A DNA stretch of 9,844 nucleotides from Planctomycetaceae bacterium. Its GTDB lineage: Bacteria > Planctomycetota > Planctomycetia > Pirellulales > Thermoguttaceae. Location of the stretch: NCBI GenBank assembly GCA_031256755.1, contig JAIRPZ010000245.1, forward strand, positions 1 through 9,844, given 5' to 3'. A program made the position numbers and the translations under genes. The number at the start of each line of letters is the position of its first letter. Within the stretch, counting starts at the first letter, position 1. Shown here piece by piece: positions 1 through 6,318 of this stretch. The notes beneath the pieces were generated by a model. The model had not been told where the DNA came from and ran no database searches. It was given only the letters and a program-made list of their open reading frames with translations.

Positions 1-366
1 AAAGTCGGCTGACTTTTTTCCTGTTGCCGTGTCCCAAATACGGACATTCACACAATAATTGCTATTCCATCGGCATCCTGCTAATCGGGTTCCGTCCGGT
101 GAAAAAGCAAATCGGTACCAAGACATCTCCTCTTGCGGTGTGTCTTCAAAATAACCAACAACACGCCCCTGTTCTGCGTCAAACAAAAAGAGAGTGTCTG
201 GCAGGATAGGCGAAGAGTCCTTGTATTTTCGGGCAACAACATAACGTCTGCCGGCGGGACAAATTGCCTCCATCTCAACATAGGGTGGCATCCTCCACAA
301 AAATTTTTGGTCAGAAATACGGAGGGCAATTGGAATATCCTCGCCGATCACAACCTGATCATTCAG
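1..366 (-). pseudogene. WD40-repeat continuation beyond the in-frame TAG, incomplete at window edge
   Basis: Reading on in the same frame after the TAG at 367-369 gives 122 uninterrupted codons to position 1. They contain clear beta-propeller sequence: 'LFLFDAEQGRVVGYFED', 'FSPDGTRLAG' and 'VRIWDTATGKK', the last being the classic WD40 strand-turn with the WD dipeptide. There is no good start codon just after the stop and no obvious start signal, so this is best read as the continuation of the gene starting at 966. Either the gene carries a nonsense mutation, or the stop is a base-call error, or the codon is read through. The end of the gene lies outside the window. WD40 propellers are protein-interaction scaffolds; the partner cannot be told from sequence. 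Confidence 0.6.
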
Positions 367-966
367 CTAGTCAAAATGCCTCTTGCGAAACGCATGAAGA
401 ACTTTGACCGGTTTGAAGTTTTCGCATTGGACAAGATAAGAGGTATGGATATAAGGAGCATTGGTGTCCATGTCCATGTTAATAAGCATTTTCGTTCCGT
501 CAGGAGAAAGACGGCATGATTGAACCCTCGGAAGGCGTTCCGGCGCGTTCGGAAAATGAACGGTTAACCGTTCTTTGAAGGCAAACGCAAAAATTTTTTC
601 AACCTGACCGGTCAACATATCGCCCGCATAGCCCTCAAAAACACCGGTTGTTTTTTCGCGGGGCTTTTGGTCGACACTTGATTGAGTGAGGTAAACACAT
701 CGGGCCGTTTGTGTATCGAAGTAAAACAGATACTCGCCAAATCGCCGTTGAACAGCCGAATGTTCAAACGTCACCGGTTTGAGCGGAGCGGGGAGTTTCG
801 GCGGCTGATAAGGTTGCAGCGTTATCGGAAACGAAGACGGCGCGTCCAAGTCAATAACGGGAGCATCTTTCCAGTCAATTTCTTTTGCAGGAACGTCGAA
901 AAAATTTGCGTCCGGTTCGACGGCACTGACCGCAAGAACAAAAAGCATCGGCAACGTTGAAAACAT
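367..966 (-). CDS. Secreted protein, N-terminal part of a WD40-type gene cut by an in-frame TAG
   Basis: This encodes 199 residues from the ATG at 964-966; a TTG two codons upstream is a less likely start. The N-terminus (MFSTLPMLFVLAVSAV) is a hydrophobic export signal, so the product is probably secreted or periplasmic. A proline-rich stretch follows. Further on come strand-rich pieces such as 'GEYLFYFDTQTARCVYL' and 'SCRLSPDGTKMLINMD', the latter a typical beta-propeller 'SPDG' turn. The frame stops at TAG 367-369, but the same frame stays open and WD40-like to the window edge, so this is probably the front half of one longer protein. No enzymatic function is visible. The gene is divergent from apbE and has a good promoter at 1014-1042. 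The reading frame is secure; the family assignment is inferred from the downstream part. Confidence 0.6.
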   Translation of the reverse strand: MFSTLPMLFVLAVSAVEPDANFFDVPAKEIDWKDAPVIDLDAPSSFPITLQPYQPPKLPAPLKPVTFEHSAVQRRFGEYLFYFDTQTARCVYLTQSSVDQKPREKTTGVFEGYAGDMLTGQVEKIFAFAFKERLTVHFPNAPERLPRVQSCRLSPDGTKMLINMDMDTNAPYIHTSYLVQCENFKPVKVLHAFRKRHFD

Positions 967-1013
967 AAGCAATTTTCAGGAGTTAGGATAATACTAAAAA
1001 CTATTGACATGAC

Positions 1014-1042
1014 ATAATACCAAAACTTCCTTCGGCGGTCAA
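1014..1042 (-). promoter_or_regulatory. Sigma-70-like promoter for the WD40 gene
   Basis: On the minus strand there is TTGACC (1037-1042), a 17-base spacer and TATTAT (1014-1019). This matches the consensus at 10 of 12 positions with ideal spacing. The expected start of transcription near 1007 leaves a leader of about 40 bases before the ATG at 966. This is seen by eye only; no transcription data were used. Confidence 0.5.
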
Positions 1043-1087
1043 TCATCAGACGGCAAACATGAAGAGCGTCCGAAATTCCGGCGGAAA

Positions 1088-1096
1088 TGCTACAAT
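1088..1096 (+). promoter_or_regulatory. Extended -10 element before apbE
   Basis: TGCTACAAT (1088-1096) fits the extended -10 pattern TG-n-TATAAT with one mismatch in the hexamer. No good -35 hexamer lies 16-18 bases upstream. It sits 11 bases before the apbE ATG, so a transcript starting from it would have only about 5 bases of leader. This could be chance. Confidence 0.3.
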
Positions 1097-1107
1097 AGTG
1101 GATAGCC

Positions 1108-2016
1108 ATGCTAAAATTGATTGTTTTTTCTTCCGTGATGTTTGGAACTCTTCCGCTCTTTGCGGCAGAGCGGTACGAATTTGAAGAACCGCAGATGGGT
1201 GTACCGGTGCGGATTATTTTGTATACGGACAATGTGGAAAAAGCCGCAAAAGCCGCTGCCGCCGCCTTTGCCGAGTTCAGCCGCCTGAATGTCGTGATGA
1301 GCGATTACGATTCCGAAAGCGAATTGTCGGTTCTTTGTGCGGACGGCGGCAGTCCGAAAGCAAGCCGCGATCTTTTTGCGGTACTAACTGCCGCAAAACA
1401 TTATTGTACAATTTCTGACGGTGCATTCGATATTACTGTCGGACCGATGGTGCGGCTTTGGCGGCGTTCCAAACGGCAAAAAGAATTGCCGAAGCCGCAG
1501 TATATTGAAGCGGCAAAACAACTCACCGGCAATGACCTTTGGATTTTAGACGAAAAATGCCGTTCTGTTAAATTGTTAAAGCCCGGCATGAAACTTGATC
1601 TCGGAGGAATTGCCAAAGGTTATGCTATTGACAAGGCGTTTGAAGCGATCTGCAAACATGGTATTATGTCGCAATTAGTTGATGCCGGCGGCGATCTGCG
1701 GATTGGAACGCCGCCGCCCGGTGAAAAAGGATGGAAGGTGCTTGTTAACAATCAAACAGAATTATTGTACGATATTGCCGTTGCCGTTTCCGGCGATCAG
1801 TTTCAGTTTATTGAAATCGGCGGGAAAAAATATGCGCATATTGTTGATCCGAAAACAGGACTCGGAGTTACAGAGCAGCGTACTGTTTGTGTGAAAGCCG
1901 CAACCGCAATGGAAGCCGATGCGCTGGCTTCGGCGGTCTTCGTACTTGGGAAAGAAAAAGGAGAATTGCTTATCAAAAAACTGCCGGGCGTTTCCGTAAA
2001 AGTGTTTACAAAATAG
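1108..2016 (+). CDS. apbE: FAD:protein FMN transferase ApbE
   Basis: This is a 302-residue protein of normal family length. ApbE uses FAD and Mg2+ to attach FMN covalently to threonine residues of exported or membrane flavoproteins (such as NqrB/NqrC and RnfD/RnfG) on the outer face of the membrane. The N-terminus (residues 1-19, LIVFSSVMFGTLPLFA) is a signal peptide, consistent with that location. Family motifs run in order: SDYDSESELS (65-74), FDITVGPM (107-114), LDLGGIAKGYAID (163-175), DAGGDLRIG (192-200), SGD followed by HIVDPKTG (228-251), and AMEADALAS (267-275), which holds the metal-binding Asp. The start is the only ATG giving an intact signal peptide. No Shine-Dalgarno sequence is visible. 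No flavoprotein target such as an nqr or rnf gene is next to it. The stop is TAG. Confidence 0.93.
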   Translation: MLKLIVFSSVMFGTLPLFAAERYEFEEPQMGVPVRIILYTDNVEKAAKAAAAAFAEFSRLNVVMSDYDSESELSVLCADGGSPKASRDLFAVLTAAKHYCTISDGAFDITVGPMVRLWRRSKRQKELPKPQYIEAAKQLTGNDLWILDEKCRSVKLLKPGMKLDLGGIAKGYAIDKAFEAICKHGIMSQLVDAGGDLRIGTPPPGEKGWKVLVNNQTELLYDIAVAVSGDQFQFIEIGGKKYAHIVDPKTGLGVTEQRTVCVKAATAMEADALASAVFVLGKEKGELLIKKLPGVSVKVFTK

Positions 2017-2036
2017 TTGACGTTATGTCGGCTCTA

Positions 2037-2056
2037 CGGCGGGTGAATGCCCGCCG
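2037..2056 (+). terminator. GC-rich hairpin after apbE
   Basis: CGGCGGG (2037-2043) and CCCGCCG (2050-2056) form a perfect 7-bp all-GC stem with a 6-base loop, 20 bases after the apbE stop. A pyrimidine-rich stretch follows rather than a clean T-tract, so it is a weak intrinsic terminator or an mRNA 3'-end stabiliser. It could also be a copy of a dispersed palindromic repeat. Confidence 0.4.
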
Positions 2057-2110
2057 CTCCCTTACTTTGCATTTTCTATTCCTACAATAACCCTTAACTA
2101 TTACACTAGC

Positions 2111-2535
2111 ATGAAAACAAAAAATACATTCCTTATCGTTGCATTAGTATTTTCGTTACACTAACAATTTCCGGCTGCGGGAATCCGCAGGGACGGCTTT
2201 CCGTAAGCGGCACGGTCACATTGGACGGCGAACCGATTACAGAAGGAAGCATTTCGTTTGAACCGGTCGGCAATCAGCCGATCAAAATTCAGAGCGGTGC
2301 GATAATCCGCAACGGCCGATACGAAGTGCCGGGGAAGTCGGGTTTAGTGCCGGGTGAATACCTCGTGAGTATCTCGGCACAACAAGCAACCGGCACGAAA
2401 ATCAAAACCGGCATGGGCGAAGTCGATGAAGTCATTGATTTGATTCCGCCGGAATACGGTTCGGATTCCAAGCAGCGCATTACCGTTACAGAAAAAGACA
2501 AGCAGAAGTTTGATTTTACGGTGAAAAAACCGTAA
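2111..2535 (+). CDS. Small planctomycete-type lipoprotein, frameshifted in its signal peptide
   Basis: The ATG at 2111 starts a signal peptide (MKTKNTFLIVALV) that runs into TAA at 2162. The next frame carries the rest: VTLTISGCG, with a good lipobox ending in a Cys at 2176-2178, followed by a mature part of about 120 residues. That part begins with SVSGTVTLDGEPITEGSISF, the start of a carboxypeptidase-regulatory-like (transthyretin-like) beta-sandwich very common in Planctomycetota, and later has SGLVPGEYLVSI. One missing base, plausibly in the TTTT run at 2150-2153, would join the frames into a protein of about 142 residues. An internal TTG at 2221 would give 104 residues but would lack export and half of the first strand. 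The function of these lipoproteins is unknown. The stop is TAA at 2533-2535. Confidence 0.7.
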
Positions 2536-2549
2536 ATGCCGGGCGTTAG

Positions 2550-2639
2550 AATCGATAATTGATAATTAGGAAATGAAGAGTAAAATCATAACGGTTACTC
2601 TTCAAAATAATTGTCAAGCCCCATTGTCAATTATCGATT
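2550..2639. repeat. Nested AT-rich inverted repeat, MITE/REP-like
   Basis: The outer arms AATCGATAATTGA (2550-2562) and TCAATTATCGATT (2627-2639) are perfect 13-bp complements. Inside lies a second perfect pair, GAAGAGTAA (2575-2583) and TTACTCTTC (2595-2603), around an 11-base loop. ATTGTCAA occurs twice on the right side and TCAATTATC repeats again at 2641-2649. A related 10-base stretch (ATTATCAAT) lies at 4210-4218. The structure suggests a small non-coding palindromic element or an mRNA structure between genes. No coding content is visible. Confidence 0.5.
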
Positions 2640-2697
2640 TTCAATTATCCATTTATCCGCGTCTTCATCCTGTTAGCCGGTTGTGCGGCTGTGCCGT

Positions 2698-2725
2698 TTG
2701 ATTTTTTTACCGGCAGCGGTACAAT
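2698..2725 (+). promoter_or_regulatory. Sigma-70-like promoter for the UAP-like gene
   Basis: TTGATT (2698-2703), a 16-base spacer and TACAAT (2720-2725) give a fair promoter match. The -10 box ends 8 bases before the ATG at 2734, so the predicted transcript would begin about 2 bases before the start codon. This also supports choosing the ATG at 2734 over the upstream in-frame TTG at 2683. Confidence 0.4.
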
Positions 2726-2733
2726 GGCATGGT

Positions 2734-4179
2734 ATGAAGCAGCAACTCCTCAACACACTCAAACCCTTCGGGCAGGAACATCTCTTAACTTTTTGGGACG
2801 ATCTGACCGCTGCGGAACAAAAAACATTAGCCGGTCAGATCGAATCCATCGACTTCGGGCGGATTGCCGGGTTATACAGCCGGCGGAATGAACCGGCGGA
2901 ATCGCTGTCCGTTGCCGGTTGTGCAAATGATCCGCCGGGATACAAATTTTCGACCGTCACGGATCCGTCTCCGGTCAGAATGCCTAAACCGATAACTGCC
3001 GCTGAAGCGGTGCAGGCAGGAGAAAATGCACTGCAAAACGGCAAAGCCGCCTGCTGTCTCGTTGCCGGCGGTCAGGGAACCCGGCTGGGATTTCCGCACC
3101 CGAAAGGAATGTTTCCTATCGGTCCTCTTTCCAAGGCAACACTCTTTCAATTTCATTTCGAGAAAGTCAAAGCGTTGAGTCAGCGTTACCATTATTCCGT
3201 GCCGTACTGCATTATGACAAGTCCGGCAACGCACCGCGAAACCGTTGACTTTTTAAGGAATCCGCCGGACGGGGCAAAACCCTATTTCGGTCTTGCCGAA
3301 GAAGACGTGTTTATTTTCTGTCAGGGGACGATGCCGGCGGTTTCTCTTGAAAACGGCAAGGTACTGCTTGAATCGAAGGGCAGTATTGCATTAAGTCCCG
3401 ACGGACATGGCGGAATGCTGGCAGCGATGGCGAAAGGCACGGCGGAGTCGCCGTCCGTGCTGGCAACACTTCGGCAGCGCGGCATTGAATATCTTTTTTA
3501 CAATCAGGTGGACAATCCGCTGGTGCGTATCGGTTCGCCGGAGTTTCTCGGTTATCATCTCTTAAGCGGTTCGGAATTGACGAGTCAGGTGATCCGCAAA
3601 AAAAATCCTGCGGAGCGAGTCGGCAATATCATCGAAGCCAGCGGTAAACTTTATGTGATCGAATACAGCGACTTGCCGGAATCCGTTGCAAAACAGACCC
3701 TTGCGGACGGTTCGTTAAAAATCTGGGCGGGCAGTATTGCGGTACATGTTTTCAGTATTCATTTGCTGGAGCGGAGTGCAAAAAATGCCGATTTGCTGCC
3801 GTTTCATATTGCCAAAAAGAAGGTGCCGTTTATTGAAACGGCAACCGGTCATTTGATCAAACCGGACAAAGAAAATGCAATCAAGTTTGAGCGGTTCATG
3901 TTTGATTTGCTTCCGTTGGCTGTCAATGCGGCGGTTGTGGAGGTTGATGCTGCCAATCATTATGCGCCGTTGAAAAATGCGCCGGGCAATGCGGATTCGC
4001 CGGAAACGGTTCGCCGGGACATATCGGCGATGCACCGGTCTTGGCTGAACCGTGCCGGTGCCGTAACGGCTGCTGATGCGGTTGCAGAGATTTCGCCGCT
4101 GTTTGCAGATTCGCCGGAAATGCTTGCCGGAAAAATACAAAAAGGGGAAACATTCGGCACGGCAGTTTTGCTGCGTTGA
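2734..4179 (+). CDS. UDP-sugar pyrophosphorylase, eukaryotic UAP1/AGX type (UDPGP family)
   Basis: This 481-residue protein belongs to the UTP-dependent uridylyltransferase family that includes eukaryotic UDP-GlcNAc pyrophosphorylase. It should transfer UMP from UTP to a sugar-1-phosphate (GlcNAc-1-P, GalNAc-1-P or Glc-1-P) in the cytoplasm, feeding cell-envelope glycan synthesis. Visible motifs are the nucleotide-binding loop LVAGGQGTRLGFPHPKG (109-125), SPDGHGG (221-227), NQVDNPLV (257-264), NPAERVGNI (291-299) and, near the end, APLKNAPG (411-418) followed by HRSWLNRAGA, all characteristic of UAP1. The exact sugar substrate cannot be read from sequence. The start is the ATG at 2734; the extra 17 residues from TTG 2683 do not resemble the family N-terminus. 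The cupin gene follows after 52 bases. Most bacteria use GlmU for this reaction, so a second UAP-type enzyme is notable. Confidence 0.88.
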   Translation: MKQQLLNTLKPFGQEHLLTFWDDLTAAEQKTLAGQIESIDFGRIAGLYSRRNEPAESLSVAGCANDPPGYKFSTVTDPSPVRMPKPITAAEAVQAGENALQNGKAACCLVAGGQGTRLGFPHPKGMFPIGPLSKATLFQFHFEKVKALSQRYHYSVPYCIMTSPATHRETVDFLRNPPDGAKPYFGLAEEDVFIFCQGTMPAVSLENGKVLLESKGSIALSPDGHGGMLAAMAKGTAESPSVLATLRQRGIEYLFYNQVDNPLVRIGSPEFLGYHLLSGSELTSQVIRKKNPAERVGNIIEASGKLYVIEYSDLPESVAKQTLADGSLKIWAGSIAVHVFSIHLLERSAKNADLLPFHIAKKKVPFIETATGHLIKPDKENAIKFERFMFDLLPLAVNAAVVEVDAANHYAPLKNAPGNADSPETVRRDISAMHRSWLNRAGAVTAADAVAEISPLFADSPEMLAGKIQKGETFGTAVLLR

Positions 4180-4231
4180 GACGGAAGCGGGAAAGTTTAT
4201 TCCGCACCAATTATCAATATAAGATGAAGGG

Positions 4232-4882
4232 ATGTTAGATCAAAACAGAAAAACATTATCAAACATGATTATGCGAAAAACGAAATACGCTAAACGGGTA
4301 ATGGCGGTGAACAACGGCAGCGGGAGAAGCAAGCCGGTGTCTGTTCTTGTCTTTGCCGTCATTGCGGCGTTGCTGGTGTGCAGCGGGCAGCAGCGTCCCG
4401 TTCCTGTACCGCCGAAACCGAAAATTCCGGCAGAACCCGCTCCGAAAACGGAAAAATCCGAAACACCGGAATTCACCCCCTTTTTCCGGCTGCCGGAAGA
4501 CATCCCGTTTCCAAAAGGAAACGCAAACAATCCGAAAACGATCACTCTGGCCGGAAATCCGCTTGCCGAAGGATTATACGTCACACGGACATTGATCCCG
4601 AAAGGAAAACAAATCATTCCTCATTCGCACCGCGATTCCCGTACCGTCGTGGTTTTGTCGGGAACATATTATTACGGCATCGGCGAAGAATTCGATGAAA
4701 AACGTCTCGTTGCACTGCCGCCGGGAAGTTTTTTCGTAGAACCGGCAGGTGTTCCGCATTTTACATGGGCAAAAAATGAAGATGTGATTGTTCAGACCAC
4801 GGCAATCGGTCCGTCCGGGACGCAAATCGTCCCCGCAAAAACAGCACCAAAAGCAGCACCGCCGAAGAATAACGGGAAATAA
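4232..4882 (+). CDS. Membrane-anchored or exported cupin-domain protein
   Basis: This is a 216-residue protein. Residues 35-50 (PVSVLVFAVIAALLVC) form one hydrophobic segment after a basic N-terminus, so it is a membrane anchor or uncleaved signal. The residue before Cys50 is Val, which makes a classic lipobox doubtful. A Pro/Lys/Glu-rich linker (55-80) leads to a single cupin barrel (about 85-200) with HSHRDSRTVVVLSGTYYYG (131-149) and EPAGVPHFTW (170-179). His131, His133 and His176 could bind a metal. The usual Glu of cupin motif 1 is absent. This matches a recognisable subgroup of extracellular cupins of unknown activity with an 'RTV..LSGT..G.G..FD' signature. The tail is Ala/Pro/Lys-rich. 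The start could be ATG 4232 or ATG 4265; both keep the anchor. It follows the UAP-like gene by 52 bases, so co-transcription is possible. Confidence 0.82.
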   Translation: MLDQNRKTLSNMIMRKTKYAKRVMAVNNGSGRSKPVSVLVFAVIAALLVCSGQQRPVPVPPKPKIPAEPAPKTEKSETPEFTPFFRLPEDIPFPKGNANNPKTITLAGNPLAEGLYVTRTLIPKGKQIIPHSHRDSRTVVVLSGTYYYGIGEEFDEKRLVALPPGSFFVEPAGVPHFTWAKNEDVIVQTTAIGPSGTQIVPAKTAPKAAPPKNNGK

Positions 4883-4982
4883 ACACACGGAAATAACGGA
4901 ACACGTTTGATAATTTTTTGCCGCAACGGCGTACAAACGGCGGGCTGCTGCGTAGAGTTTACATACGCCGCCGGAGAAACAT

Positions 4983-5010
4983 TGTGTTTGCAGCGGCATT
5001 GTGATAGTAT
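4983..5010 (+). promoter_or_regulatory. Possible extended -10 promoter before the HtrA gene
   Basis: TTGTGT (4983-4988), a 16-base spacer and TAGTAT (5005-5010), preceded by TG-n, form a weak extended -10 promoter. It would give a leader of about 28 bases. The rest of the 162-base gap (4883-5044) holds only a loose 7-bp inverted repeat (CGGCGTA 4927-4933, TACGCCG 4964-4970) and no gene. Confidence 0.28.
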
Positions 5011-5044
5011 TGTTGCGGTTTGCTGACCGGTATTTTGACAAAAT

Positions 5045-6202
5045 ATGAAACAGATAACATTGATGCGGTTTGTGTTGATATTGCTGCCTATGGTGATTTC
5101 GGCGGCGGCTATGCTGCTGATTGCCCAAGTTCCTGAAAAAGGGTCTTCGCTGCCGAAACCGGACGAAAGCCCTCTTTTTGTGGAACGCTATAAAGAATTA
5201 CAGCCCGCTGAAAGAGTAGCAGTTGAGGTCTATGAACACTGCAACCGCAGTGTGGTCAATATCGACACCCAAACAACCGTCAATACACTCTTTTTCGGGC
5301 AGGAAGAAGTTCCCGGCGCAGGGAGCGGCATCGTGCTTGACAAAGAAGGACATGTTCTGACCAATTCTCACGTCATTGCCGGTGTCGATGCCGCTAAAAT
5401 AACGCTGTTCAATGGCGAAACTTACGATGCCCGGCTGGTCGGCGAAGATCCGGTGACCGATCTTGCCGTCATTAAAATCAAAGCACCGGCAGCGTCTCTC
5501 TTTCCGATCAATTTCGGCGATTCCGCTAAATTGCTTGTCGGACAGCACGTTTTCGCCATCGGCAACCCTTTTGGTTTGGAACGGACGCTGACCAGCGGAC
5601 TGATTTCGAGTTTGAACCGTTCCATTCCCAGCCGGATTGAAGGACGCAGCATTAAAGGATTGATTCAGACCGATGCGGCGGTGAATCCGGGCAATTCCGG
5701 CGGTGCCTTGCTGGATACCAAAGGACGGCTGATCGGGATCAACACAGCGATTGCGACAAAAGGAGGCGGCAGCAACGGTGTCGGATTTGCCATTCCCTCG
5801 AAAACCATTTTGCGGATTGTGCCGCAGTTGCTTGCAAACAGGAAAGTCATTCGGGGCGAAATCGGCATTGATGCGGTGCGGGAATTTGCCCGGGAACTGC
5901 CTAACGGAACGGTTGTCCAGGGGCTGCTTATCAAGTCGCTTGCCGAAAAAGGTCCTGCCGGAAGAGCCGGTTTGCGAGGTCCCAAAGTTGTCCGTGTCAG
6001 CCGTGTTTTCAGAGGAATGGAAATCATTCAGCCGCAACTCGATATGTCGGTAGCGGATATTATTACAGCGGCAGACGGCGTTCCGATCAAAAAGGTTGAT
6101 GATTTTACCGCCGTAATTGATGAACGCAAACCGGGCGACAAAGTTGTTCTCGACGTGTTCCGTGAAAATAAAACCATCAAAATTCCTGTCACGCTGGAAT
6201 AA
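5045..6202 (+). CDS. htrA: HtrA/DegS-family envelope serine protease, one PDZ domain
   Basis: This is a 385-residue trypsin-like protease. Residues 7-28 form an N-terminal membrane anchor or signal (LMRFVLILLPMVISAAAMLL), placing the catalytic part outside the cytoplasm. The protease domain (about 60-260) has the full triad: His109 in TNSHVI, Asp139 in VTDLAVIKI, and Ser218 in NPGNSGGALLD. The oxyanion and substrate-loop sequence AIGNPFGLERTLTSG (171-185) is intact. A single PDZ domain covers about 270-383 and ends in a terminal strand (KTIKIPVTLE). One PDZ plus an anchor and this length resembles DegS or short HtrA more than two-PDZ DegP. The likely role is envelope protein quality control or stress signalling; the substrate is unknown. 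The ATG at 5045 gives the intact anchor, and no Shine-Dalgarno sequence is visible. Confidence 0.9.
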   Translation: MKQITLMRFVLILLPMVISAAAMLLIAQVPEKGSSLPKPDESPLFVERYKELQPAERVAVEVYEHCNRSVVNIDTQTTVNTLFFGQEEVPGAGSGIVLDKEGHVLTNSHVIAGVDAAKITLFNGETYDARLVGEDPVTDLAVIKIKAPAASLFPINFGDSAKLLVGQHVFAIGNPFGLERTLTSGLISSLNRSIPSRIEGRSIKGLIQTDAAVNPGNSGGALLDTKGRLIGINTAIATKGGGSNGVGFAIPSKTILRIVPQLLANRKVIRGEIGIDAVREFARELPNGTVVQGLLIKSLAEKGPAGRAGLRGPKVVRVSRVFRGMEIIQPQLDMSVADIITAADGVPIKKVDDFTAVIDERKPGDKVVLDVFRENKTIKIPVTLE

Positions 6203-6267
6203 ACATCACGGCGGGAATCGCACAATCCGTACAACCGTTAAAGTTTTTCTATATTAACGCCGATTGA

Positions 6268-6314
6268 AGGGGAAAACGAGGGGCTTCTGCTGCCCTGTAT
6301 AAAAGTTTTCCCCT
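6268..6314 (+). promoter_or_regulatory. Perfect 10-bp inverted repeat upstream of flgG
   Basis: AGGGGAAAAC (6268-6277) and GTTTTCCCCT (6305-6314) are exact complements around a 27-base spacer, ending 4 bases before the flgG ATG. The spacer contains TATAAA (6298-6303), a possible -10 box. Either this is a two-arm operator overlapping the promoter, or, if transcription starts upstream, an mRNA hairpin covering the ribosome landing site. No T-tract follows, which argues against an intrinsic terminator for the upstream protease gene. Confidence 0.45.
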
Positions 6315-6318
6315 GATT

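Noticed and set aside
1..966. Genome-wide amber recoding as explanation for the stop in the WD40 gene
   Set aside because: apbE and flgG both end naturally in TAG at their expected family lengths, so TAG acts as a stop here.
1004..1020. Plus-strand TTGACA (1004-1009) with TAATAC (1015-1020) as an apbE promoter
   Set aside because: The spacer is only 5 bases, far too short. The reverse strand at this place gives a properly spaced promoter instead.
822..1232. Minus-strand open frame of 136 codons across the apbE start
   Set aside because: It overlaps the WD40 gene start and the apbE signal peptide, shows no domain, and covers the divergent promoters.
3715..4210. Minus-strand open frames opposite the end of the UAP-like gene
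   Set aside because: The translations are Arg/His/Pro-rich antisense of a conserved coding region.
4927..4970. Inverted repeat CGGCGTA/TACGCCG as terminator after the cupin gene
   Set aside because: The arms are 7 bases with a 30-base loop and no T-tract follows on the plus strand.
5198..6037. Long minus-strand open frame of 279 codons opposite the HtrA gene
   Set aside because: It lies entirely within a clear protease gene, its translation is low-complexity and Asn/Arg/Phe-rich with no recognisable motif, and it is the expected antisense shadow.
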